From NCBI GenBank assembly GCA_964035545.1, contig OZ037770.1, positions 7,578,527 through 7,642,526 of the forward strand: DNA of 64,000 nt. Reading direction: 5' to 3'. A program made the position numbers and the translations under genes. Source of the DNA: Bugula neritina. Its lineage: Eukaryota > Bryozoa > Gymnolaemata > Cheilostomatida > Bugulidae. Each line of letters starts with the position of its first letter. Within the stretch, counting starts at the first letter, position 1. The notes beneath the pieces are model-generated. The model was not told the origin of the DNA. It did not search any database and worked only from the letters and a program-made list of their open reading frames with translations. Positions 22,605-36,763 of the stretch are shown piece after piece.

Positions 22605-24375
22605 TCATATTCACTATACTATAATAATATACTGTTCCATATTCACTATACTATAATATTATACTCTTCCATATTCACTATACTATAATATTATACTTTT
22701 CCATATTCACTATACTATAATATTATACTCTTCCATATTCACTATACTATAATATTATACTCTTCCATATTCAATATACTATAATATTATACTCTTCCAT
22801 ATTCAATATACTATAATATTATACTCTTCCATATTCATTATACTATAATAATATACTCTTCCATATTCACTATACTATAATATTATACTCTTCCATATTC
22901 AATATACTATAATATTATACTCTTCCATATTCACTATACTATAATAATATACTCTTCCATATTCACTATACTATAATATCATACTCTTCCATATTCACTA
23001 TACTATAATATTATACTCTTCCATATTCACTGTACTATAATATTATACTCTTCCATATTCACTATACTATAATATTATACTCTTCCATATTCACTATACT
23101 ATAATATTATACTCTTCCATATTCACTATACTATAATAATATACTCTTTCATATTCACTATACTATAATAATATACTCTTCCATATTCACTATACTATAA
23201 TATCATACTCTTCCATATTCACTATACTGTAATATTATACTCTTCCATATTCACTATACTATAATATTATACTCTTCCATATTCACTATACTATAATATT
23301 ATACTCTTCCATATTCACTATACTATAATATTATACTCTTCCATATTCACTATACTATAATATTATACTCTTCCATATTCACTATACTATAATAATATAC
23401 TCTTTCATATTCACTATACTATAATATTATACTCTTCCATATTCACTATACTATAATATTATACTCTTCCATATTCAATATACTATAATATTATACTCTT
23501 CCATATTCACTATACTATAATATTATACTCTTCCATATTCACTATACTATAATATTATACTCTTCCATATTCACTATACTATAATATTATACTCTTCCAT
23601 ATTCACTATACTATAATATTATACTCTTCCATATTCACTATACTATAATATTATACTCTTCCATATTCACTATACTATAATATTATACTCTTCCATATTC
23701 ACTATACTATAATATTATACTCTTCCATATTCACTATACTATAATATTATACTCTTCCATATTCACTATACTATAATAATATACTCTTCCATATTCACTA
23801 TACTATAATATTATACTCTTCCATATTCACTATACTATAATATTATACTCTTCCATATTCACTATACTATAATAATATACTCTTCCATATTCACTATACT
23901 ATAATATCATACTCTTCCATATTCACTATACTGTAATATTATACTCTTCCATATTCACTATACTATAATATTATACTCTTCCATATTCACTATACTATAA
24001 TATTATACTCTTCCATATTCACTATACTATAATAATATACTCTTCCATATTCACTATACTATAATATTATACTCTTGCATATTCACTATACTATAATAAT
24101 ATACTCTTCCATATTCACTATACTATAATATTATACTCTTCCATATTCACTATACTATAATAATATACTCTTCCATATTCACTATACTATAATATTATAC
24201 TATTCCATATTCACTATACTATAATATTATACTCGTCCATATTCACTATACTATAATATTATACTCTTCCATATTCACTATACTATAATATTATACTATT
24301 CCATATTCACTATACTATAATATTATACTCTTCCATATTCACTATACTATAATATTATACTCTTCCATATTCAAT
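22605..24375. repeat. 32-bp satellite-like array, about 55 copies
   Basis: The unit is ttccatattcactatactat + aatattatactc. The commonest variant has aataatatactc; rarer ones have tattcaatata, aatatcatac or a single changed base. It is the longest array in the window and very homogeneous. Confidence 0.96.
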
Positions 24376-25194
24376 ATAATACAAAAATATACAATCATAA
24401 TATTTTACTTATTAATAATATTGCTAATAGCATTTGTAAAAAAGGATGTGCCAGGGAAAGACAAATCTAAATATAAATACCTCAATGAATTCATAACTAA
24501 ACCAACTAAGCAGATGATAGAAATACTTTGAGAGACGCCATCACAAGAGTAAAAGATCATAAGGAAACCAATTTCATGTTTCTCTTTTGTTGAAATTATA
24601 TTTAGCGGAGCACACAGAGAGGACAGAGTTAGTTAATGCAGGTGTTTACTATTTAGTTAATGGAGACAGGGCCTCTCTATTCTAATGATAGATCATCACA
24701 CATGAGCTGCATATTCAGGGGAAGAATGCACACTATCTCTAAATTATGTCTTTAACATATAATAACATAGATCAATTTCTGGAAATACACTAGCCACGTA
24801 TAATGAACTGAATTATATTATCAACCAGTAGTAAAAGTTGCAGAGCAATTAGTACTGCAATATACCAGTTGCTAATGGGTGTATGATGTAATTATTATAT
24901 AGGTGAATACCTATAACACCACTAACATTACCTTACTGAAAATTCTTTGTTACTTATATGGCTGTTATCTGGCCATATATCGTGGCCTTCTTTGAATGAA
25001 TGCATTTTGCTCGTATGATCAATTTGCATAAATTTCAATTCACTTTCTGCGCTAATTAATATATTATTTAAATTAAATGGATTTTTTCTTGATTTGACAG
25101 TTGAGCTATTAACAATTTGTTCATATCTTAATTGGAAGGTATACCAACTATAGTCAGGTGTGTGATCATGAAACTGCAGCTGCCAGAAATATGT

Positions 25195-26525
25195 ACTATC
25201 ATACTGTATGGTAACAGCTGGAAGTATATATAATATCCTACTGTATAGCAACAGCTAAAAGTATATATAATATCATACTGTATAGCAACAGCTAGAAGTA
25301 TATATAATATCATACTGTATGGTAACAGCTAGAAGTATATATACTATCATACTGTATAGCAACAGCTAGAAGTATATATACTATCATACTGTATAGTAAC
25401 AGCTGGAAGTATATATACTATCATACTGTATAGCAACAGCTAGAAGTATATATACTATCATACTGTATAACAACAGCTAGAAGTATATATACTATCATAC
25501 TGTATAGCAACAGCTAGAAGTATATATACTATCATACTGTATAGTAACAGCTGGAAGTATATATACTATCATACTGTATAGTAACAGCTGGAAGTATATA
25601 TACTATTATACTGTATAACAACAGCTAGAAGTATATATACTATCATACTGTATAACAACAGCTAGAAGTATATATACTATCATACTGTATAGTAACAGCT
25701 GGAAGTATATATACTATTATACTGTATAACAACAGCTAGAAGTATATATACTATCCTACTGTATAGCAACAGCTAAAAGTATATATAATATCATACTGTA
25801 TAGCAACAGCTAGAAGTATATATAATATCATACTGTATGGTAACAGATAGAAGTATATATACTATCATACTGTATAGCAACAGCTAGAAGTATATATACT
25901 ATCATACTGTATAGCAACAGCTAGAAGTATATATACTATCATACTGTATGGTAACAGCTAGAAGTATATATACTATCATACTGTATGGTAACAGCTAGAA
26001 GTATATATACTATCATACTGTATGGTAACAGCTAGAAGTATATGTACTATCATACTGTATGGTAACAGCTAGAAGTATATATACTATCATACTGTATGGT
26101 AACAGCTAGAAGTATATATACTATCATACTGTATGGTAACAGCTAGAAGTATATATACTATCATACTGTATGGTAACAGCTAGAAGTATATATACTATCA
26201 TACTGTATGGTAACAGCTAGAAGTATATATACTATCATACTGTATAGTAACAGCTGGAAGTATATATACTATCATACTGTATAGCAACAGCTAGAAGTAT
26301 ATATACTATCATACTGTATAGCAACAGCTAGAAGTATATATACTATCATACTGTATAGTAACAGCTGGAAGTATATATACTATCATACTGTATAGCAACA
26401 GCTAGAAGTATATATACTATCATACTGTATAACAACAGCTAGAAGTATATATACTATTATACTGTATAACAACAGCTAGAAGTATATATACTATTATACT
26501 GTATAACAACAGCTTGAAGTATATA
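25195..26525. repeat. 37-bp satellite-like array, about 36 copies
   Basis: The unit is agctagaagtatatatacta + tcatactgtatagcaac, with variants tataacaac, tatagtaac and tatggtaac and agctgg for agctag. A run of tatggtaac copies lies together (about 25950-26230), as expected from local homogenisation. Confidence 0.95.
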
Positions 26526-26539
26526 ATATCATATTGTAT

Positions 26540-27690
26540 ATACATGTAAATTGTTATGCCTTCTAGTGTTCTAGTAGCAAATCTATATCACTATCCACCT
26601 GTTACTCAGGAGGTACCAGCTGGATCCACCTGTTACTCAGCAGACATCTTGCCCTCTCTAATTTCAGGTGACAATGTCAATACTTACAGAAAACTAGAAA
26701 ATCTAAACTACTCAATGAATGGCCAATAATGTTCAACTTGTTCGAGAATCCTTGAAAAGGTCTTACTACATCCTGAGAGGGCATGTGTAACTACACAGGC
26801 ATGCAGCCAAGTCACACAGGGAGGGGAGTAAGTGGGTGCAGAGTAAATACTACGAATGTTACTTAATTAAACATTAATTTATTACATAGTCTAAGAGTTG
26901 TCTAAGGACAAATAGGGTTTAGAACCTTGACAGGTTGACATTTCCAAAGATAAATATGACACTAGCAATGCTGATGGGTGGGTTGGACAAGTCATGAAAC
27001 TTGTACGGTAATGTAGAATTAAAACTGTAAATTTATATGAGCTATGAGATCAGGTAGCGACCTGATAGAAACTTAGCTGGATGACCTTTAAGTTTGAAAT
27101 GATAAATCTGAAATATGCCTCATGAAGGTGCACCAGTTCTTTGCTTAGCTATGAACACTAGTCAGCTTCAACTATTTCACCCAGATCATCTGTAATTGTC
27201 AACTCTAGCAAACTGTAATCCAATAAGTTAGACTATCCGATATAGAAGAGGCTCTGCTAGACCCACGGAAACCTGCCTGCCTAAAAGTTATCTTTTGAAG
27301 TAATCTGATAAGCTGCAGTAAATAGCTCATTAAACTACACCAATTACTAGAGTACTAGCAGTAAAACACCTAATCACTTTCTTTCTTCAATAAAAAATTA
27401 AATCTGATAAATCTGATAAAAAAGGAACAGAAAGCCAGTAATCTTACTTGGTATATTCCACAGACAACTTGATGGAACTAAATAAGATGAAAGGCAATGT
27501 TAGCATAAGTTTCATGTAGTCTATTATGTGGTACGAAGGCACTCCACCCATTTGACTTTTGTCAAAAACTCAACCCCATATATGGCTTTACTATATTTAA
27601 CTTAGCTACTGCAGCTATAAAACGTAAAAATTGTCTTCTATATTATACGAGTATTACTATCAATCAGCAAATATATAATGGGGCTGCCAC
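26540..27690. other. AT-rich region, no gene recognised
   Basis: A short direct duplication 'atccacctgttactcag' occurs near 26595-26640. No coding signal or other structure was seen. Confidence 0.45.
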
Positions 27691-27694
27691 ACTA

Positions 27695-27910
27695 CAGGGG
27701 AAACGCCACTGTGAACGCGTTTTCGAGGCTAAGCATTGACCTCTGTGACGTCACAACTGTCTGATTTCTGAATGCAACTGTCAGTTTTTCGCGATGCGAT
27801 GAAAGTTTGACATGTCATCGCTGAAGTTGAGCGATCAGCCAATCACTGACTGGCCAGGTAAACCCTGATTGGTTAAGTGCTTTAACTTTTTCCACGTGCT
27901 ACTAGCGAGC
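27695..27910. promoter_or_regulatory. CpG-rich promoter-like islet with CRE, CCAAT and E-box
   Basis: A stretch much richer in CpG than its surroundings. It carries a perfect cAMP response element TGACGTCA at 27746-27753, a CCAAT box in agccaatca at 27838-27846, an inverted one (ATTGG) at 27868-27872, and a CACGTG E-box at 27893-27898. This combination is typical of animal proximal promoters. No coding exon could be recognised on either side, so the transcript, if any, is unknown. Confidence 0.4.
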
Positions 27911-30900
27911 ATTATTATTTGATTTGGTTCTTCGAAAATTATATTATTTTACTTTTAAAATAATTATGATGAAGTTATGTATGAAAGTTTCAATAAATCA
28001 TGAAAATAAGTATTCATTAGATAAATTTTGCTGAATTTTATCTGCATATTTAGTTTTTCTAATTTGATTGAATTTTATTAGGGCAGTTAGTTCTTTAGGC
28101 TAGTGAATGAGCTTGAATAAAGCTAGGTAATCTCATTAAATAAAGCTAGTAATTTCGAATAATTTAAGCTAGTCAATTAGAATAACAATAGCTAGTAAAT
28201 CTTATTAAATTATGCTAGTAAATCTCAAAAAATTGCGATAAATTTGATTGCTGGTTACTGTGGATACTGCAAAAACTGAGATATGGCATTCCTATTGGTT
28301 TAAAGGTTTACTGCGAGACTAGAGACAGTTAGCTTTCATCGTTCGTAGTGAACTGTAGTGTGACCAGCAAAAAGTAGGACGTGACGTTGAAGGTATGTGC
28401 GAGCAGCTCTAAAATGGCCCATAAGGGCGTATTCTACAACGTATAGATTAAGGTATACTATAAGCGTCATGCTGCATTTAGAAGAGCACTTTATTATAAT
28501 AAAGAATCTATTTAGTGTTTGGTCATTTACTAGTCTCTATTTTAAATCTTTAAGGTCTGTTAAAATGTGCCAACAAAGACACTACTGAGTGCATGATACA
28601 TATTACCCAACAACTGATGAGCTACTACAACTATAAACACTGAACTGCTAACGGTATTTTCTAGAAAAAGTTCTGATCGTTAAAATTCTACGATAACTTG
28701 GAAGGAGTGTAGTTTCTGCTGCATGTTTTTCATTAGATATATGAAGTAGTTTAAAAATGTTTCTTGACTAAGGAAAAACGCCAAAACTTGGATAAATAAG
28801 AATTTATACCGATTCACTTGCACAAATTACTTTAATAGCAAGGAGTTGCCTTTCAAAATATGGTAATGAGAAGTTATGCAGTTGTTAAATATCAATTAGG
28901 TTATTAGAACAAACCACAGCCTAATTACTAGTTACATACTCTTCAAACCTAATTCCATTCAGAAAATAGTTTCTTGAAAACTTTTAAAGCATTTTAAAAA
29001 CATCTGATAAAACCTAGAACCCCACAAAAATGATGAAATAAACAACAAATCGGGCCCTCAAGTAATACCAGCTCTACCATTATGAGAAACATATAATAAT
29101 ATTTCTATTCTTTTGAGCAGCTGAGGTTCCCCAAGTTGACAGCAACCAAATAATTTTAAACAAGAATAAAAATACTTGATTTTGTACTTGCAAATAGCCC
29201 AGGCAAAAATTTTGCTATTAATAATGATCGTTATGATTGAACTATTACATAATTAACATTCCATGAATAAGACATGATTAGCAAAGATAATAATGTTGAT
29301 GAGTAATTGAAAACACTGTTAAAACGGTGATGATGAAGCTAGTAATCACATTAAATCAAATGACAATAGCCAAAATAATGATTGATAACTATGAAAAAGT
29401 TATGATAAAATTGATAAAAATAAAAATTGATGAGTTAATAAAACTGGTGCCAATCATAATGGTAATGAAAGTAGCTATGAGTAAGTTTTATGTCTATCAT
29501 TATGTAACTCATTCTACTATCTGGTTATTGCTGCTTTCTGTACATGAAGCTTCATCAATATGCTGTACCTGATTCACTGCAGTGTAGTCAGTGATGTGCT
29601 GAGAAGTTACAGTAAAGAGGTAGTCTACTAACATCACAAACTATGATTGTTCACATGATGTTAATGAAATGATGCTGAGTACAATGAATTGTAAAAGTAA
29701 GAACAACAATGAGGGAGAAATGACTAATATTGATATAAATTGTATTTTCAGTTGATTTTGAACTAATTTATTAAGTCATGAAATAGTACCATAAAATGAA
29801 TATCTTACAACAGCATGTGACTTGAATGGTGCAGAGATCTACAGTAATGATTGCAACTGAATGGTCCAAATGACTTCTAACAGCTCTTGGGTCATAGCAA
29901 ACTTAAAACTATTCACTGTGGCAGCAAATAGTTTCTAGCTCTGGATTAGTAAATAATGAAACTTACAAAACACAGGCACTTTAAATTACAAGTTTAAAAC
30001 TGAGCAAACTTAAACTATAGATGATTATAAGAAACTTACTACTAAAATCTTTACCAAGTGGGAATATCCTAATCACAGCGAAATCCTCAGCATTAAGTGG
30101 TGAAAGGCTAGTGAATGCTACATAAAACACCCTGAGTTTCAGCACAGCACTTGGTTATATATAATAATGTAGACAAGATCAATTTGGAGAATAGCCAATT
30201 AGCAAAAGCTACAATAAATCTGCCCAATGAGATAAAAGGTGAACTTAACCCCTAAAAAATATTCAGATACCTTCATTAATAGGTTTACTAGAAAATGAAA
30301 GTAATATAACAGTGGACAATGTTGTTAGCATCAAGTTATTGTTTATTTACCATATAAAGTGATGCACCACATAAAAACTGCTTAGTCAGATCTTAGCCCG
30401 AGACTTAATCTAGAAGAGAGGGTATAATATAAAGGGAGTTGCTCTATAGTCCACACTAACCACTATTTCACAAGCATGAAATCGAAAGTTAGCAAAAGGT
30501 ATACATATCAAAATATTATATAAGAGTTTTTTGTGGAAACCAAACAGTAAATATAACGCTATCCAGTTTATAAACTTGTGCACAGTGAAAATTATGTAAC
30601 AAGAATGTTAAATAAATACTAAAAAAACTGACAATTATTTTCAATGCATAGTGCCATTTATCTAAAATAAGAACCGCCAGTCATATTTGTAACGCATACC
30701 TCAAACTCAACTGGACTTTTTGCACAAATGTCTATATAAAGGGTGTTGAAAAATCAGGAGTAAACAACTACCTAATTTGCATTGTTTCGATTACCTGAAG
30801 TCTAAAACCAATTTTCTAACTCAGTGTATCTGTACAGACAAGGCCTCAACCCCCAGCTCCTATAGCTATTAGCTCATTCAATAATATCTTAGTGCATCAT

Positions 30901-33900
30901 TAGTAACACTGCACTAAATATCTCTGAAAACTACAGCAGATAATTCTTTAAAGGCACAAACAAAAATATTATGGCTGAAAAAGCAGCAATTTTATTGAAA
31001 AGAAGAGAAAGATCTATATTTTCTAAATAGTTGTCAGATATAATAAATCAATGCATATTGTGAAAATCTTCAACAAAGTTTTCAGCCATGAGTGAGCACC
31101 ATGAGTTTTTGCATTCACAATATGTAATCATTTGGTGCAGGTGAGACCATTCTATCCATTTCAGCTATTCACCAAACAAATTGCAGCAGCCAAAAAATTG
31201 CAGCAGCCAACAAAGCCAACATACTAGGTTTGCATTGTTAAGGTCTGTTTTAGCTTTATGCAAGCAACTTCTACCTTATTTGATTTCCCTGTGGTGAGCT
31301 GTGTGTTTTACCAAAACTAAAAGGAGCTGGTCTTGCCAAGTAACTTCAAAATTTCCTAAATTAAGGTGTAGATAAATAGAAACCACAATGATTGATAAGC
31401 GTATAGTGACTTATTACAACCATGTACACCAACACTGCACATTTGTGGCCTCCAATTGCACTTGTACTACTCATTGTTTACCAGTGAAATGAGTGCATAT
31501 TGATAGCTTTGCAGTTCAAATTCATTTTTACTAAATGCCTGACTGGCTTTTGCCTATTTTCATATAAAATCCATTGCCAAGATGGGATTAAATAACATTT
31601 CAAATAATTGCAGGAAAGGAATTTTAATCTACTATGATAAATGTTTGCTACATTTGAGCAACTTATCTAGTATTACGTGATACTGAGCATAGAGACATTC
31701 CACAGATTCAAGGAGAGACTGAGTGATCCACCTCAATGTTTTGACCAAAAACAAGAAATACTATAGTGGATACAGCCATCTCAATGAAATTGACATTAAA
31801 CCTAACAAGTGCAGTAGGCTGGATAGTTACTATTATTCTTTACACTAATAATTGCAATTAATAGTTTATCAAAGTACTTGCCCTATCAAGACTTTTAGAA
31901 AATAAAATTTTTGACAGCACAGAACTTTAGGAAAATAACTTTTTCTAGTTGTTGAAAATTAAGACTAATTTATTAAAGTAAACCTATCATGGCTATTTAT
32001 AGGAATGAGAGCAACGTATGTACATGTATAGTTAACCCAGAGCATAGAACTCTTTTATTTATCTATTTTATAGAATAGCAATTTCTCTAGCACACATGCA
32101 ACTTTCACATGTCATGATAACAAAAAACTATAACCTTCTTATTACTAGAGAAACTAATGTCAATGTTAAACGAACAATGCAGCCAATGTTACCTTCAAGC
32201 TTCTTATTGAACATACAGCAGTCTTACAAATAAAGAAAGTTACAAACTCAGATGTCCACTTGCTGGAAGTACTGTTTCGATAATGTAGAACTTTACTACA
32301 CTACACTTTAAGAACTTCTGGAGTGACACACTTTTTATCCGAGTATGCTTTTCATGCATTGAATCGAACCAACATATTTTCATGTATACTTTTTCAAGCT
32401 ATCTCAAAATTGTAGAAAAACAAAAATTCTCGAAAATACACCAATATATAATACAGTCAGTGCAAACGTTTGCCTTCCTACACAACGAAATTCATTTTTG
32501 ATGAGCGCAATATATTTATACTATGCAACCTCAAAAAAACTCAAGCTTTTAGATGATATATTTGAGAGTGCTAGGTATCATATCTTTTTTGTGACTTCAT
32601 ACTTCAAGAAGTAATAGTTACATGATTATTTAAAGCCAACATCAAATACAAAAAATCAGGCAAGAAATAAAAGCTATGTACTAGCTGACTGTTCCTCGTC
32701 TAGACACCTAGCAGCATGGCTAAGAATTCCAAAAGATGGTTAAACTCAGCATAATTAATTTCAGCCCACCAACTACTAAAGTAAAGCATCATATTACAAA
32801 CTTATGAAACACCTCCCTAAGATAGAACTATTTTCAAGTTATCTTGACTAAGCTAAATAACCACTCTTGGTTGAATACTCTGACTGGTGTTGATTAATTT
32901 AGGATAAAAAACAAATACTCAATATAAATACACTTTTACTAGCAAATAGTTGATTGTGACATTGTGCAAAGTAATTTACTAAAATGTTAATGTTGGTGTT
33001 GTAGAGCCGTCAACGTGTTTGCCAGTAAAGAGAAGGAATAATGTAGCAACATAAAGCAGACATTTAGAAAAACATTTGAAAGACCGACCAGGGCTACTTC
33101 ACACTTCAGATTTTAGCTATTTATGAAGGGGACTTAGTAGTTAGTAGGTTGCTTAAATTTTCTTAACCTTTGCATACTTCAGCCAAAATGTAAAATTTAA
33201 TTTAGTTTTAGCACTAAATAAAGTGTCAAATTGCATTTGAGTTAATAAAGAAAATAGTACAAATTAATTATTATTAAAAAAATATTGAACAAAAATTTAA
33301 AAGTGACAACATTTAAAATAAATTATAAGCAGTTGAACTTAAAGTAAGAAAATAAAATAATTTCTTGTGGTGGTAGGCTAACTATTTTAATTTAGACACT
33401 AATTATAGTCAAATACTTAAAAATAATTTTGTGATTGAAATCAAAATGTTTCTGTTGTTAAGTTGTCAATAACCTCTGGTCTAATACTACTAATACTAAT
33501 AGTAAATCACTAACTGAAAAGGCTGAGAAATAGATGTATCCCTCAGGTCCAGTTTATATTCAATATGTTTATTTAGTATTACACTAAATGAAAATTACTG
33601 CATTAATGTTATTAAAACTTTGTTATTATGTCTTTGTCTTTCCTCATCTCATCTTCATTTTAGTTCAGACTGTATAAGTATTGAGTTGATACCTAGTAGT
33701 AGTTTATTATTTTATTTAGAGTAAAAACTAAATATTCTATTGAAATAACTGTTTATTACCAAAGGGCAAAGGTGAAGGGCAAAACTAAAAGAGTAAAAGT
33801 AAAATGATAACATGGTCATAGTGATAAGTCAATGTTTATCAAACAAAAAGGTAGTAATAGTAATACACTAATAGTAATACTAATAGTCTAATACCAATAG

Positions 33901-34640
33901 TAATACTTATAGTTATAGTTATTAAAAACTATATTGCTCTTTCAGTTACTCGTAGATTAGAAAGCTTTCACTCAGCTTTCACCAAAGCTTTCACTCAGAC
34001 CGAGAAGAAACACAAAGACTAAGACTAAGAGTAACTACTACTAGCTTAAACTAAGCGACTTACTCGTAGAAATGGAGTTTAGAAGTATGACATTGACTGG
34101 CACTGGATCTAACATCGTCACTACTCACAGTCAATGACTATGAACATAATTATCATGAACTCATGATGATAGCAATAACATAAGATTAAATAAAATTAAA
34201 TGACAGTTAGAGTTATACTTACTGTTAGTGTTAAACTTGAAGTTAATGTTGCACTTGCTGATCTACTTCTACTAGAAGTTCTAGTTTTACACTAAAGTGA
34301 CTAACGTAAACACGTAACGTAAATACTGATACTGTGTTTGCAACCAAAACTAATCATTGGTTTTGCGCAACTTTTCAGCTGAAAAAAATCTTTGAAAAAT
34401 GATCTGTATTTTACTTTTCAAAATATAATCATAAATCATAATAATGTTTTAATAATTAATGGAGTTACTTAGCAATCTGTCGCCTTGTGTTAGTCCTCTG
34501 TAGGCAAGGTGAGAAGATAAGACTGCAGGTTCTGGTTGTTCCGAGGCTAATAGTGAAAAGTTGAAACGATAATCACTTTTTGGACTATAATTTTTTATTG
34601 GACGGAGCCATGCGGTGAGCAATAAAAACTTGGCGGTACG
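27911..34640. other. Large AT-rich region, no gene recognised
   Basis: About 6.7 kb with only short ORFs, for example 29327-29572 (Met/Ile/Lys-rich, from AAT/GAT-rich sequence). Around 33490-33930 there are scattered TAATACTAATAGTAAT words. A short direct duplication gctttcac(c)... occurs near 33960-34000. No domain or splice chain could be supported. Confidence 0.5.
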
Positions 34641-34646
34641 AGGGCT

Positions 34647-34675
34647 GGAGTTGTTGTACCTGGCATAACAACTCC
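34647..34675. other. Perfect 9-bp stem hairpin beside element 2
   Basis: GGAGTTGTT (34647-34655) and AACAACTCC (34667-34675) are perfect inverted repeats around an 11-base loop, ending 10 bp outside the left tip of element 2. Confidence 0.7.
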
Positions 34676-35339
34676 AAAAACAGTATAGTCTAGAAGTAAC
34701 CTCTCAAAAAGTGCTCAAAAAATGGGCTTATTACACTTTACAAGGTGGCCACTCAGAAAAAGTTGTTTCTAAATTCAGAATTTTGTTCTGATTCTGAATC
34801 TACAAATTCTAGAATTCTATCTTTACCCAAACTCAAGTTATTGCAAAAAACAAATCGACATTTTGGATGGGTCGTCATAAAAAGACATGTGGATTGTGCA
34901 AAATAGTATCCAATCTTACCAAGCTATCTTGAAGAAAAAATATTTGCTGAAATGCCAAAAATAATTGTCTCTTGCTTAGAATTCTATGCTGATACTGAAT
35001 TTAAAGACTGCAAGACGCTATCTCAAATTAAAACCAAGTTGTTTATGTGAACATATATGTTTGTTATGAATATACAAAAATAAAAACAAAGTAATGCTGA
35101 TGTGTGAAAAAATTATATTTATAAAATTATAGCACAAAATAAATGTTGAAATGAATAAATATTGAAATCTTTTGAACACAGCCCAGGTGAATCATTTGCT
35201 AGTCTGTCAGTAGCCGTTAAACATCTGCAAAAATCAACAAGATTCTGTAAAATGATTTAGAGAAACAGATCAAGCATGAGAGATGATCAAAATCAAATTG
35301 TTTGCAGCAAAATATATAATAAATGTCTAGAAATAGTGC

Positions 35340-36066
35340 TTTATTATGAAAAAGTATTCTCGTCATCATTGTCACTGCCGTCAGTCTCATCAGCTTCATC
35401 TTCCCTAATATAGAGCTTTTTTCAGACAATCCTTACATTGACAAACATCAGTGCATGCACTGCATTTGAGACTTCTGACATCTACATCTTGCTATGTTGC
35501 AGCCGGTCTTATAGGAGCAGTTTAAACTTTGCAATATACATGTTCAGGTGCTGGAGCTTGAATCATTCACTTTATATTTATGCTGCCATGATTCTCAACA
35601 ACCTACCCATGATGTTCTGGGGGTGGTGCATCAATATAGGCTGTTGTCACCCTTCTTCAAATGGCTGCCTGATATTTTGCTCTTTTTACGAGCAAATTTA
35701 ATCCATCTTTTGTTAAAGGCAAACTGTATTCAATTATTTTAGACGGTGAACAAAATACAGTGTATCAGACATCGTCTGTATTTGAATTTCCTGCTCCATG
35801 AAGTTTACAGACAAATTGTTCTACTTCAGCCGCTGTAATGGCTGGTAGCTTGAAATACTTTCCGAGGTGTTCAAAGCTTCTCATACATTCTGGATATAAT
35901 TTCTCAAAAGAGAGTAGGCTGTGCGCTATCTTTTTCCGTAAAAAGCACTATAGTCGAATCACAACCTGTTGAAGCATGAAATCTAGTAAGTGCTGCACAC
36001 AACTGCGGTCCGGATTTATGTTGACATCCAAATACCTAATATAATTATGGTTTCTTCCCAGATAGA
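35340..36066 (-). pseudogene. Element 2 protein, GCDS region and C-terminal Cys cluster (decayed)
   Basis: Read from 36066 leftward across several frames: VYLGRNHNYIRYLDV, then ALTRFHASTGCDSTIVLF, then GKYFKLPAITAAEVEQFVCK, LPLTKDGLNLLVKRAKYQAA, KTGCNIARCRCQKSQMQC and CTDVCQCKDC. The order and motifs match the C-terminal half of the transposon-borne protein type (GCDS/GCDT motif, LPxTxD..xxHxxRAxYQAA, CxCxK..xCTxxCxCxxC). At least four frame changes or stops show it is dead. Confidence 0.7.
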
Positions 36067-36544
36067 CGCCATTTTTATTTTGTTACCATATATATTAATA
36101 TTACCTATATAACTGTCGCATTGATTGCTAAATAGCTAATATGCTAATAGCTATAAGCCTATAATAGCTAACATGAATAATCTAGAATAATATATTATTC
36201 TTACAAATTTGTGTGGGACAAAAAGTAGTAATACATTAAAAATAGACACTATCTTTAATAAATACTTATTAACAAAATATATTTTCAAACAACATGCAAG
36301 ATGTATAAAATATACAAAATTAATAAGTTAAAGCAGATCAAAGGAGTTTATTTATGTGCTAAATAACAAGCAATTGATCCAAGCTCATTTAAATATACAT
36401 ATATTTCAATAATATTAAAACATATTGCTCATAAAAATACATTTTACCAAAATAAATAACTAGCGTTTAAGTAGGAAATTTAGCCTAGCCTCTATCTGGG
36501 GTGACACCATGATGCGAAAAAATATAATTGGCAAGAAGGTAATA

Positions 36545-36763
36545 TTTTGCAAATATAGCGAGAATTAAGATAATAACATCAGTGTCTTGAGATTTGATTA
36601 TTACACTTGGGCTTATGATGTTCATAAGATATTTTGCATGTAACAAAGTTTGTGCACCTGTTTCCTCGTGATCTAATTGTAAGCATTTGAGTTCTGTTTT
36701 TGTAGGAATTCCACCATGTTTGAATAATTCTAGCTGAATGCAATTTTTGTTTGGTATGCAATA
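36545..36763 (-). pseudogene. Element 2 protein, segment with HEET and DTDV motifs
   Basis: An uninterrupted frame of about 72 codons with LDHEETGAQTLLHAKY and VIIKSQDTDVIILILAIF. This matches a conserved segment (HEEADTRxLLHAxxA ... VVIxSxDTDVxVLxLA) that precedes the GCDS motif in the related uncharacterised proteins. The spaced acidic residues recall FEN1/PIN-like nucleases, which is inference. The GCDS part resumes only about 480 bp further on at 36066; the AT-rich gap may be an intron or an insertion. Confidence 0.68.

Noticed and set aside
29327-29572. 81-codon ORF rich in Met, Ile and Lys
   Set aside because: Derived from AAT/GAT-rich low-complexity sequence.
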